The position numbers were made by a program, and so were the translations under genes. Below are positions 16,676 through 25,344 of a stretch of DNA of 64,000 bases, one piece after another (within the stretch, counting starts at the first letter, position 1; the number at the start of each line of letters is the position of its first letter). This DNA comes from Paenibacillus tyrphae (GTDB lineage: Bacteria > Bacillota > Bacilli > Paenibacillales > NBRC-103111). Under the pieces are notes generated by a model. It was not told the DNA's origin, did not search any database, and worked only from the letters and a program-made list of their open reading frames with translations. The stretch lies in NCBI RefSeq assembly GCF_024158745.1, contig NZ_JAMZAW010000013.1, positions 1 through 64,000 of the forward strand, given 5' to 3'.

Positions 16676-18412
16676 TTACCCCTCAGCAACAGACACCCAA
16701 TGCCCCTTCTTCACTTCAACGAAGCTTGAGCGCTCCAAGCCGTACGGGTCCGCCTTCGAGGACTCCTCCTCGGCGGTGAACGTCTTCCGCGATTCCACCT
16801 TCGGGTCGGGAACCGGGATCGCGGCCAACAGCGACTTTGTGTACGCATGCTGCGGGTTCTCGTACAGCTCCTCGCTTTCAGCCAGCTCCACGATCTTGCC
16901 TTTATACATCACCGCCACGCGGTCGCTGATATGCTTGACCATCGACAGATCATGCGCAATAAACAGATAGGTAAGACCCAATCGCTGCTGCAGCTCCTCC
17001 AGAAGCTTCACGATCTGCGACTGGATCGAGACGTCCAGAGCCGACAACGGCTCATCGCACACGATAAATTCCGGCTCAATGGCAAGGGTGCGGGCGATGC
17101 CGATCCGCTGGCGTTGACCTCCCGAGAATTCATGGGGATACCGCATGGCATGCGCAGGGCTAAGCCCGACCATATCGAGCAGCTCTTCGACCCGCTTCTG
17201 CCGCTCCTTTTTCCCTCCTGCGATCTGGTGCACGTCCAGTGCTTCGCCAATAATATCAACAATGCGGAGGCGCGGATTCAACGAGGCATACGGATCTTGG
17301 AAAATCATCTGCATGTAGCGCCGCATCGTCTTCATTTCGCCACGATTGAGCCGGTTCAGCGCAATCCCCTTGAACAGCACCTCGCCCCCGGTAGGTTCGT
17401 TCAGACGAAGAATCGCTCGCCCCGTCGTCGACTTGCCGCTCCCGGATTCGCCTACGACGCCAAGCGTCTCGCCGGCCCGAATATCGAAGCTGATATCGTT
17501 GACCGCCTTGACGATCTGCCCCTTCCCGAGATCAAAATACTGCTTCAATGATCGCACCTCCAGCAGCGGACGATCCCCGGCCGATCTCGTGATGAGCGGT
17601 GCGGGCTTCGGCTTCTTCTTCTCGTCCAACCGGGGCAGCGCGTTCAGCAGCCGAATCGTATAAGGATGCTTCGGCGAGTAGAAAATCTCTTCCGTCGTGC
17701 CGGTCTCGACGATCTCGCCTTCCTTCATGACGACGACGCGGTCGCACATGCCGGCAACGACGCCCAAGTCGTGCGTAATGAGGATGATCGAGGTGCCGAG
17801 CTTTAGTTGAAGCTCCTTCATCTGGTGCAAAATCTGCGCCTGTATCGTTACATCCAGCGCAGTTGTCGGTTCGTCGGCGATCAGCAGCGACGGACGGCAA
17901 GCGAGCGCAATGGCAATCATCACCCGCTGACGCATACCGCCGGAAAATTCATGAGGATATTGCATGTAGCGCGCCTCGCTATACGGGATGCCGACCATCC
18001 GCAGCATCTCGATCGCTTCCCTGCGTGCCTCTGTTTTGGAGAGCTTTCGGTGCTTGATCAGGCTCTCCTCGATTTGCTTGCCGATCCGCATGGTCGGGTT
18101 GAGCGAGGACATAGGGTCCTGAAAAATCATTCCGATCTCCCGCCCCCGGATCTGCTCCATTTCCTGTTCGGTTTTATAGGCCAGATTCTGGCCTTGGAAT
18201 AAAATCTCTCCGCCCTTCACCATCGAGGGCGGCGAAGGCAGCAGACGCATGATCGTGCGCGCCGTGACGCTCTTGCCACTGCCGGATTCTCCGACGATCC
18301 CGAGCGTCTCGCCCTTGCGTACCTCGAAGCTCACATTCCGGACGGCTTCGACTTCTTTATCGCGAGAATAAAATGAAACGGATAATTGGTTCACCTGCAA
18401 TAACGTATCCAT
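16676..18412 (-). CDS. Peptide ABC transporter, fused double ATPase (DppD-DppF type)
   Basis: 578 residues with two complete ABC domains in one chain. Domain 1 (about 1-265) has [17 protein letters not shown] and [12 protein letters not shown]. Domain 2 (about 285-535) has [17 protein letters not shown] and [11 protein letters not shown]. Oligopeptide-type C-terminal elements follow each (SPKHPYT and NPQHAYT). In most systems these are two separate subunits. The gene is divergent from the two permeases and binding protein (18571-23508), which makes a full importer. Start ATG follows AGGTGA. A scrap of its 3' end is duplicated at 9896-9968. Confidence 0.9.
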   Translation of the reverse strand: MDTLLQVNQLSVSFYSRDKEVEAVRNVSFEVRKGETLGIVGESGSGKSVTARTIMRLLPSPPSMVKGGEILFQGQNLAYKTEQEMEQIRGREIGMIFQDPMSSLNPTMRIGKQIEESLIKHRKLSKTEARREAIEMLRMVGIPYSEARYMQYPHEFSGGMRQRVMIAIALACRPSLLIADEPTTALDVTIQAQILHQMKELQLKLGTSIILITHDLGVVAGMCDRVVVMKEGEIVETGTTEEIFYSPKHPYTIRLLNALPRLDEKKKPKPAPLITRSAGDRPLLEVRSLKQYFDLGKGQIVKAVNDISFDIRAGETLGVVGESGSGKSTTGRAILRLNEPTGGEVLFKGIALNRLNRGEMKTMRRYMQMIFQDPYASLNPRLRIVDIIGEALDVHQIAGGKKERQKRVEELLDMVGLSPAHAMRYPHEFSGGQRQRIGIARTLAIEPEFIVCDEPLSALDVSIQSQIVKLLEELQQRLGLTYLFIAHDLSMVKHISDRVAVMYKGKIVELAESEELYENPQHAYTKSLLAAIPVPDPKVESRKTFTAEEESSKADPYGLERSSFVEVKKGHWVSVAEG

Positions 18413-18475
18413 GGAGTCACCTGCGTCAAATCGTAAATTTTGAAAAAAACTTGGTATCGTCGTCGTTAGTAATTG

Positions 18476-18504
18476 TTGACATTTTTCGACCCTTATCTTA
18501 AAAT
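18476..18504 (+). promoter_or_regulatory. Promoter of the peptide transporter operon
   Basis: TTGACA, 17-base spacer, TAAAAT: a near-consensus SigA promoter 67 bases ahead of the first permease start. Confidence 0.75.
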
Positions 18505-18570
18505 CTACTATAACAATCGGAATAATGCAAATATTAATATGCTAATTTACTTGAAAGGGAGCGCACAAGC

Positions 18571-20013
18571 TTGACAGGGCAAACGGTCGTGACAGGTTCC
18601 CATCTCGTTGACCGAATCGGGAACATCTACTCCAAAATGTTGCTGCACCCGGCTTATCGTTTCCTGCTGCTGCTCGCAGGGGCGCCCGTAAACGTAATCG
18701 TCGGCATCGTCTACTTATATGGACGCAAGCGGAAGGCACATCAGGAACTGCGTCGAAGTCTGGAACGCAAGCTGCTGGAGTCCGGCTACCGGGACCGGAT
18801 TTTATCGGAAACGAAGGAGCAGTTGACCCGGAAGCATCATTTTTTCAACCAACAGGTCGATCAGAAGCAGTTGGAGCATGAAGCGGAGCGCATCACCGCC
18901 GAAAAGTTCAAGGAAGCGCTGCAGCGGCAGGTCGAGGCTCATCTGGAGCAGCACCACGAGACACAGGTCACGTTTGCGGAGACGTTCCGGATGTTGATCC
19001 TGAACCCGGCGTTTTTGGCTGCGACCTTCCTGCCGGGCATCCTGATGTATGCGCTGATCGGGATTTACGGCAACGCTTATCTGAAGTACATCGTGGAACG
19101 GCTGGTTATGACGGTGCTGGTCATTTTCGGCGTCGCCCTCCTGGTCTTCACCATCCTGTACATATCACCGATGGAACCGGCCGCTAATATTCTCGGGGAA
19201 ACCGCGACCGCCGAACAGATTGCCGCATTCAAAAAGCTGTATGGATTGGATCAGCCTTATCTGGTTCAGCTCTGGGATACGCTAAAAGGCATCCTGACTT
19301 TCGATCTCGGCAAGTCGTTTGCGGGTAACGAGGAAGTTACGACGGCCATCGCCAATAAATTCCCAGTGACGCTGACACTCACGGTGATATCCACGATCGT
19401 CGCGGTGCTTATCGCCCTGCCGATCGGCATTATATCGGCGACGCGGCCGAATTCGTTTTTCGATTATACGTTTATGTTCATCGCGCTGCTCGGCTTGTCG
19501 ATCCCGAACTTCTGGCAAGGCTTGATCTTTATCCTGAACTTTTCGATCAAGCTGCAATGGCTTCCCGCCACCTATAACCCGGAGAACGGGCTTTCGATGA
19601 TCATGCCGGTTATCGTTCTGGGCACAGGCCTAACGGCGGCGGTTGCGCGGATGACCCGCTCTTCCACGCTTGAGGTTATCCACGAGGATTACATTACGAC
19701 CGCCAAAGCCAAGGGACTGTCCCGCAGGCGCGTCCTGTGGAGGCACGCGGTAGGCAACGCGCTGATCCCGATCATTACGGTCATCGGACTTCAGTTCGGC
19801 GGAATGCTCGGCGGATCGGCCGTGACCGAGAAGGTGTTCAACATTAACGGCATCGGGAGCTATATCGTGGACAAGCAGTTCATCCCGGACATTCCCGCGA
19901 TTATGGGCGGCGTCGTCTATACCGCGATCGCAATCTCTATCGTCAATGTCGTGATCGATATTTTGTACGCCTTTTTCGATCCAAGAATCCGTTCAAAAAT
20001 GAAACAATACTAG
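18571..20013 (+). CDS. ABC transporter permease, DppB/OppB type with long N-terminal extension
   Basis: 480 residues; typical DppB proteins have 310-340. The C-terminal ~310 residues carry the usual features: LVMTVLVIFGVALLVFTILY helix, the EQIAAFKKLYGLDQPY segment and the EAA-type loop DYITTAKAKGLSRRRVLWRH. The added N-terminal ~165 residues hold a membrane segment (YRFLLLLAGAPVNVIVGIVY), then a long charged coiled-coil (HHFFNQQVDQKQLEHEAERI) and a second membrane segment. Start is TTG at 18571 behind AAAGGGAG. The extension could mediate contacts with the equally unusual partner subunits. Confidence 0.85.
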   Translation: MTGQTVVTGSHLVDRIGNIYSKMLLHPAYRFLLLLAGAPVNVIVGIVYLYGRKRKAHQELRRSLERKLLESGYRDRILSETKEQLTRKHHFFNQQVDQKQLEHEAERITAEKFKEALQRQVEAHLEQHHETQVTFAETFRMLILNPAFLAATFLPGILMYALIGIYGNAYLKYIVERLVMTVLVIFGVALLVFTILYISPMEPAANILGETATAEQIAAFKKLYGLDQPYLVQLWDTLKGILTFDLGKSFAGNEEVTTAIANKFPVTLTLTVISTIVAVLIALPIGIISATRPNSFFDYTFMFIALLGLSIPNFWQGLIFILNFSIKLQWLPATYNPENGLSMIMPVIVLGTGLTAAVARMTRSSTLEVIHEDYITTAKAKGLSRRRVLWRHAVGNALIPIITVIGLQFGGMLGGSAVTEKVFNINGIGSYIVDKQFIPDIPAIMGGVVYTAIAISIVNVVIDILYAFFDPRIRSKMKQY

Positions 20014-20025
20014 CAGGTGGCAGCC

Positions 20026-21534
20026 GTGAAAACCATTCAACCAAACAAACATGAAGTCCACTTCCGGCTGGCCTCATGCCCGGAATACAGTCAAGCCGGC
20101 TTCTCCGGCATCGTTTCGCTCGGAATCGCCCTGTTGCTGCTGCTGAACAGCTACGACGGGTCCGGCGCGGTCTGGAGGCCCGCCGTCTTGGCTGCATGCG
20201 CCGCCTATCTCGTTTTTGGGCTGCTGCAGTTAGCAGTCAGGTTCCTGATCAAAAGAGACCTGCTTCGCAGCGGCGAGCTGCGGCGGGCCACGCGTCGATT
20301 AGGCTACGTGCTGCTGCTCAGCTTGCTGACAGCCAATATTTTCGTCGGGACCGCGGCTTTCCAGCTCATCAAACGCAAGAAAAGCGCCGCCTATACGTTG
20401 GCCTTTTATACGCTGCTAACGACCTTGTTCGTCTTTGCCGTCTCGGCCTTGAACGTATTCAAGCCTTACGTCGCCAATACGTTCCTGCAAGGCATGGCAT
20501 TGCTCATCGTGGCAGCCGTGCTCCAACTGGTCGCCTTGCTGCTGGTGGCGCGCTATGCAGAGGACAAGATTTTGCCCAAGTGGATGTGGATTGTCGCCAT
20601 CGCGCTGTTGGCGACCGCCGTAACAGGCAATCTGTTTGCCCTGTTCCTCGGCCTCCTGCTGATCGCCAAGCTGCGCGACAAGGAACAGCTGTCGGACTCG
20701 AAGCTTCACCATGCCGTCGAGCGCCTGTCCAGAAGCTCCACCTCGATGCTCGGCCTGTTTTTTATTTGCTTCCTGCTTACCATCGCCGTGTGCAGCTACC
20801 TGACGTTCGATTACGGAATGGCGATTGAGAACAACTACGGGGCGATTTTGCAAGCTCCGAGCTTGGCTTACCCGCTCGGCACCGACAATTTCGGACGCGA
20901 CCTGTTCTCCCGAATCGTATTCGGCGCGCGGATCTCGCTGTTCGTCGGCTTCTTGTCCACGCTGATCCCCGTCGTCGTCGGGGGGATATTGGGCGCGATC
21001 TCCGGCTATTTCGGCCGGCAGACAGATAACGTGATCATGCGGGCGCTCGACATCCTGTACGCCATTCCGGGCATCCTGCTCGCAATTGCGATCATCGCGG
21101 CATTCGGCGCCAACACCATGAATCTCATTCTCGCGCTGAGCGTCGGAGCGATTCCCGCTTACGCCCGGACGATGAGGGCGAACGTCATGCTCGTCTCGAC
21201 GCTCGAATACGTGCAGGCGGCGCGGGCTTTCGGCTCCGGCGATCTATTGATTCTGTTCAAGCATATCATTCCCAACTCGATCTCTCCGATGATCGTCAAA
21301 TCGACGCTGACCATCGGCAGCGCCGTCATCTCGACCAGCAGCTTGAGCTTTCTCGGGCTCGGCGTCGAGCCGCATATCCCGGAGTGGGGCAACATTCTCA
21401 AGGTCGGCAGCGCTTATCTGGAGTCGCATTCGTTTACAGCAATTTACCCGGGTCTGGCGATCATCGCGCTGGTCCTCTCCTTTAACTTCTTGGGAGATGG
21501 GCTCCGCGATGCGCTCGATCCGAAGCTGGAGTAA
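20026..21534 (+). CDS. ABC transporter permease, DppC/OppC type with long N-terminal extension
   Basis: About 502 residues; typical DppC has 280-310. The last ~280 residues show the PLGTDNFGRDLFSRI motif near 285, GARISLFVGF and the EAA loop ARTMRANVMLVSTLEYVQAA. The first ~230 residues contain several extra hydrophobic segments (e.g. LLLLNSYDG, LLLVARYAE) separated by basic loops, so this subunit has more membrane helices than normal. GTG at 20026 was chosen because AGGTGG lies five bases before it; GTG at 20017 is the alternative. It follows the first permease by 12 bases, in one operon. Confidence 0.85.
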   Translation: MKTIQPNKHEVHFRLASCPEYSQAGFSGIVSLGIALLLLLNSYDGSGAVWRPAVLAACAAYLVFGLLQLAVRFLIKRDLLRSGELRRATRRLGYVLLLSLLTANIFVGTAAFQLIKRKKSAAYTLAFYTLLTTLFVFAVSALNVFKPYVANTFLQGMALLIVAAVLQLVALLLVARYAEDKILPKWMWIVAIALLATAVTGNLFALFLGLLLIAKLRDKEQLSDSKLHHAVERLSRSSTSMLGLFFICFLLTIAVCSYLTFDYGMAIENNYGAILQAPSLAYPLGTDNFGRDLFSRIVFGARISLFVGFLSTLIPVVVGGILGAISGYFGRQTDNVIMRALDILYAIPGILLAIAIIAAFGANTMNLILALSVGAIPAYARTMRANVMLVSTLEYVQAARAFGSGDLLILFKHIIPNSISPMIVKSTLTIGSAVISTSSLSFLGLGVEPHIPEWGNILKVGSAYLESHSFTAIYPGLAIIALVLSFNFLGDGLRDALDPKLE

Positions 21535-21678
21535 GGCTGCCGGTCATGGCAAGCAACGTATTCGGAATCCTCATCCATACTCTATCTCCTGTTCAGATGT
21601 TTGAATCTTGCAGGGGCGATAAATGAATGTGTGTGAGTTCATAATTTCAAAACTTATTTTCACCAGGAGGGACTTCCA

Positions 21679-23508
21679 TTGAAGAAAAAGGGGAAATTGC
21701 TCATTCCGGCGATTCTTGGCGTATCGCTTATGCTGAGCGGGTGTACTTTAACAACCAAGGACGAACAGGCGCAATCCAAACCATCGTCAGAGCAGCCGGC
21801 GGGCGACAGCAGCCGAGTCGATATCGAACTGCTCGCTATGAGCTCCGGAGAGGCGGACGTCAACATCATCCGCGATCAACTGACCAAGAACGGTTTCAAC
21901 GTAAAACTGAACCTTCAACCGGACTATGGCTCGTTCAAGGCACAGCAGGACGCAGGCAATTACGACATCTCCCTGTCGGGCTGGACCACGGTAACCGGCA
22001 ATCCGGATTACGCCGTGCGCTCGCTGTTCAAAACGGGCGGCGACTACAGCATTGTGGCCGACAAGGAAATCGACGATTTGATCGAGAAAGCTTCGACACA
22101 GACGCAAGGAGAGTACAAAGATACGTACAAACAGCTTGAGCAAAAGCTGGTGTTCGACAAGGCGTATATCGCGCCGCTGTACATCTCCGTCAAATCGCAG
22201 GCTTTTAATCAGGAGGTTCTGAAAAAGGATTCCGTACGGCTGTCGAAATCCCGATCCCTCCCATGGGAAGAGCTGGATTTCAAAGATGAGGGGAAACGCG
22301 CGAAAGACCCGATTATCCTGCAATCGACGCTGCCGACCTTGACGTCGCTCGACCCGATCAAAGGAAACGACGGTTCGATCAACATCATCAATACCAACAT
22401 GTACGTGCGTTTACTCAACCTGACGGATGACGACAAGCTGACCGCCGAAGGCTCCCTGTCGTATAACTTCGCCATCGCTGAAGGCAATACCGACTATTAC
22501 TTCATCCTGCGGGACGACATCAATTTCGCTCAAATCAAGGATAAGCTGGCCGTCGATACGGGCGAGCGCGTAGGCGCAGACGATGTCATTTTCTCCCTGC
22601 TGCGCGCGAAGGACAAAAATTCGGTGCCGAACCATCGAACGTACACGCTGCATGAGCACATCAAGAACGCCGAGCTCGTGACCGACCCGGCTATTCTGGA
22701 ATCGATCAAGCAATCCGGCAGCTCCGAAACAGTGAAAAGCGGTCTGGAAAAGGGCCTGGGCGCCAAAATCTCCGCGCTGGTCTCGGACAAGAAACAAGCC
22801 AACAGCAAAGAAGGCAAATATCAGGTCGTGAAGCTGACGACGACCAATCCGTTCCCGCAAGTGCTGAACTACTTGGCTCACCAATCGGCGGGCATCGTGT
22901 CCAAGAAGCAAGTCGAGAGCATCAACACGTATGATGTAACCAAATTCGACGTCAACAAAGACATCCCGTACGGCGATCAAAACACGGTAACCGAAGGCGC
23001 AAAATACAACAACACCCTGTTCACGAGCGGTCCGTACATCCTGTCTTACAAGAACGATTACGAAGCGATCTTCCTCAAAAACCCGGCTTACATGGCGGGC
23101 ACGAAGCACGAACCGAAGGTAAACAACATCAAGATCCGCTTTATCAAAGAAGCCGATAGTTCGCTATCCGCGCTGCGCAGCGGCGAGATTCACCTGTTCT
23201 ATAGCGTGCCGGAGACGAAGTTCGACATTGTCAAAAGCGACAGCAAGCTCTCATTGCAGACACTCCCGAGCAACGCCGTCTCGTACCTGCTGTTCAACAC
23301 GAAAAACCGTGAAGTGGCGAAAAGCGCCGATTTGAGAAAAGCGGTGCTCTACTCCATCAATCAAGACGAGTTCCTTGCTTACTACAAAAACAATAAATTC
23401 AAAGCCATATCGACGGTCAGCCCGATCGTCCAAACCGGCCTTGAGCTCAAAGCCGATGCCGGCAAAGCCAAAGAGTTCTTGAACGCCTACAAAGCTGGCA
23501 AAAAATAA
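21679..23508 (+). CDS. Extracytoplasmic substrate-binding lipoprotein, apparently circularly permuted family 5
   Basis: 609 residues with signal peptide and lipobox LMLSGC (Cys22). In standard SBP_bac_5 proteins the order is LDP/LRxxVxFxxG/DDVxFSL motifs, then GPY and FNTxxxxxxDxRxRxA, and near the end YDxxxxGWxxDPDxxxxxLF. Here the late motif comes first: YDISLSGWTTVTGNPDY near residues 95-111 with its downstream Tyr/Gln helices. It is followed from about 208 by the early motifs: SLDPIKGN, FILRDDINF, GADDVIFSL, SGPYILSY, LFNTKNREVAKSADLRKAV. The chain ends in DAGKAKEFLNAYKAG, which normally sits mid-protein. Start TTG follows AGGAGG. Ligand is probably peptides. Confidence 0.82.
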   Translation: MKKKGKLLIPAILGVSLMLSGCTLTTKDEQAQSKPSSEQPAGDSSRVDIELLAMSSGEADVNIIRDQLTKNGFNVKLNLQPDYGSFKAQQDAGNYDISLSGWTTVTGNPDYAVRSLFKTGGDYSIVADKEIDDLIEKASTQTQGEYKDTYKQLEQKLVFDKAYIAPLYISVKSQAFNQEVLKKDSVRLSKSRSLPWEELDFKDEGKRAKDPIILQSTLPTLTSLDPIKGNDGSINIINTNMYVRLLNLTDDDKLTAEGSLSYNFAIAEGNTDYYFILRDDINFAQIKDKLAVDTGERVGADDVIFSLLRAKDKNSVPNHRTYTLHEHIKNAELVTDPAILESIKQSGSSETVKSGLEKGLGAKISALVSDKKQANSKEGKYQVVKLTTTNPFPQVLNYLAHQSAGIVSKKQVESINTYDVTKFDVNKDIPYGDQNTVTEGAKYNNTLFTSGPYILSYKNDYEAIFLKNPAYMAGTKHEPKVNNIKIRFIKEADSSLSALRSGEIHLFYSVPETKFDIVKSDSKLSLQTLPSNAVSYLLFNTKNREVAKSADLRKAVLYSINQDEFLAYYKNNKFKAISTVSPIVQTGLELKADAGKAKEFLNAYKAGKK

Positions 23509-23525
23509 GGATTTCAACGATAATG

Positions 23526-23559
23526 AAAAGAGACTGCCTCAACCGGGCGGTCTCTTTCT
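23526..23559 (+). terminator. Rho-independent terminator
   Basis: AAAAGAGACTGCC pairs with GGCGGTCTCTTT and is followed by a short T run, just after the binding-protein gene. The next gene starts 42 bases later, so read-through may be partial. Confidence 0.75.
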
Positions 23560-23600
23560 TCACAAACTTTCGAACGCCTATAACTAAGGAGCGATCATCC

Positions 23601-24056
23601 ATGTCTTCTTCCGATAAAAGTAAAGCCAAGCTGTCGCAATGGGACGCCCTCATGCTGGAATCGTTAAATGCACACGCTTGGTCCAAGGAGGAGCGGCTTC
23701 GCCGTATCCATGCAGGCGAGCTGCCTCAGGACGAGAGCAAATTCAAGTTCGACTACAAGCTGCTGACCGCGTCGGCCGCGAGCGATCCGACCGTCTTCGA
23801 AGAGGCCGTCTACAACGGCTACCAGATCAAGTTCAGCACGCTGCGGGGCATCTCCAGCTGGATTCTGCTCGCCTTGGGCGTGGAAGCCGAGCTCAGCTTG
23901 GAGCCCGGACAAGAGTCGGTCTCCGCCAAGCTGAATTTGGAGGAGCGCGACCGTCTGGCTTCGACGCTGTCGTTCGGCTGGGTCATTCACGGCGAGCATA
24001 CAGGAGCAGCCGACGAGAAGTCGGCCTACCGCATCGAGCCGCTGAACCGGTTGTAA
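23601..24056 (+). CDS. Uncharacterised protein next to peptide transporter
   Basis: 151 residues, cytoplasmic. Not recognised. The N-terminal half has LSQWDALMLESLNAHAWSKE and is helical; the middle contains a hydrophobic strand (SSWILLALG) and the C-terminal part is acidic. ATG at 23601 has AAGGAG 9 bases upstream; an earlier in-frame ATG at 23523 lies inside the preceding terminator and is unlikely. It follows the transporter operon on the same strand and is closed by its own terminator, so it may belong functionally to the transporter. Confidence 0.6.
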   Translation: MSSSDKSKAKLSQWDALMLESLNAHAWSKEERLRRIHAGELPQDESKFKFDYKLLTASAASDPTVFEEAVYNGYQIKFSTLRGISSWILLALGVEAELSLEPGQESVSAKLNLEERDRLASTLSFGWVIHGEHTGAADEKSAYRIEPLNRL

Positions 24057-24086
24057 CGAAATATGCACGACGATGTGCTAAAGCAG

Positions 24087-24124
24087 CGAGGCCGCCGATA
24101 TCGTTTTCTCGGCAGCCTCGTTTT
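24087..24124 (+). terminator. Rho-independent terminator
   Basis: CGAGGCCGCCGA pairs with TCGGCAGCCTCG and is followed by TTTT. It ends the transporter-side transcript and separates it from the convergent FN3-protein gene. Confidence 0.8.
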
Positions 24125-24144
24125 CGTGGATTTTGACCATTATC

Positions 24145-25158
24145 CTATTTCGAAGCAGGTGTATACTCACTCACTTCATAAGTGAGAATCTTATCGAAGA
24201 TGACATAATCTTTCCTGCTTTTGAATGGTCCCTTGTTGTTGTCATGTTTATCAATCGCATAGGATGCCGAACCCGTTCCCGCGGCTTTTCCTTCATACCA
24301 ACTGATGAATGCTTGTACTTCCGACATGGACAGGTCGAACTCTTTTTCAAGGCCGGTATCCAAGGTAACAACCAGAAGGGCCCGCTGACTTACTTGGGCT
24401 TGCGGGGTTACGGAAGCTTCATTCGAGTTGCCGCTTTCGCCTGCCGCATGTAAAGCTGTCACAACATAATAGTAGGTTGTGCCGTTGGTTACGGCTGTGT
24501 CCGTGTAGGATGTGCCATATACATTGCCGGCAACGGTCGTATAAGGACCGCCCGGTGTTGTGCTTCTTTTCACATTATAGCCTTTGGCATTCGGTACAGC
24601 GCCCCATGTTAATGTTACTTTTGCATGTTCCGGCTTTGCCTGCAACTGCTTCGGCTCCAAAATCATGCCCAGCAATTGCCCGGAGGCGTCGATATCTACC
24701 GCATCCAGCGTCAAATATCCTGTTGTCGGCGCAACTCTCGATATTTTAACCGTGTGCACTCCGCTGGACAAACCGGTCTTCTCGAAGACCAAGGCTTGGT
24801 AAATGAGATTGTTGGAGCTTTCCGTATAAGTATAAGAAACGCCGTCGATCGTAATTTTATCCAAAGGGTCCCGTCCAGCATACATTTGAGTGATAATTCT
24901 TATTTTCGAACCGGTAAATCTGAATTCAATCTCCGCTTTGGGATCAACGGAGTAGGATGCGGTACCGTTGTAGTTTCCGGCTTGACTGGCTCTCGGGTTG
25001 GTGTAATTGGAATAAACAATCTGCGGAGCCGTATCGTCGAATCGCTGCCACCCCTCTTCGGGTTTGGTGAGAGGTGAACCGAGCGTCGCTGCAAAAGCCG
25101 AAGAAGCCGCAAACATGGTCAAAATGAAAAACAAGAATAAACCCGCCAGCTTTTTCAA
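24145..25158 (-). CDS. Secreted protein with a jelly-roll-like domain and FN3 domain
   Basis: 337 residues with a clear signal peptide (cut after SSAFA). Residues ~30-160 resemble a carbohydrate-binding beta-sandwich of the kind that ends IKISRVAP...LTLDAVDID. Residues ~165-255 form a fibronectin type III domain (VTLTWGAVPNAKGYNVKRS ... TYYYVVTA). The C-terminal ~80 residues are unassigned. It is probably an exported polysaccharide-binding or wall-associated protein; no catalytic motif is seen. Confidence 0.7.
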   Translation of the reverse strand: MKKLAGLFLFFILTMFAASSAFAATLGSPLTKPEEGWQRFDDTAPQIVYSNYTNPRASQAGNYNGTASYSVDPKAEIEFRFTGSKIRIITQMYAGRDPLDKITIDGVSYTYTESSNNLIYQALVFEKTGLSSGVHTVKISRVAPTTGYLTLDAVDIDASGQLLGMILEPKQLQAKPEHAKVTLTWGAVPNAKGYNVKRSTTPGGPYTTVAGNVYGTSYTDTAVTNGTTYYYVVTALHAAGESGNSNEASVTPQAQVSQRALLVVTLDTGLEKEFDLSMSEVQAFISWYEGKAAGTGSASYAIDKHDNNKGPFKSRKDYVIFDKILTYEVSEYTPASK

Positions 25159-25289
25159 AGAAATCTCTCCCTTTTTTTCTATTTCAATCAGACAATACCA
25201 TTTATTTCATTTCATCACCAAACATTAATTTACTTATTTTTCTAATTATGTAATGTTCATAGTAAATTCACTTTCTATGAAAAACACCA

Positions 25290-25319
25290 GTCCCCCAACC
25301 GATACAGCAATTGGGGGAC
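25290..25319 (-). terminator. Terminator of the RND operon
   Basis: GTCCCCCAA and TTGGGGGAC arms with a 12-base loop. On the minus strand it is followed by TGGTGTTTTT. It lies 26 bases after the last gene of the efflux operon. Confidence 0.75.
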
Positions 25320-25344
25320 CAACGTCAAATGAACCTTATGAGTA

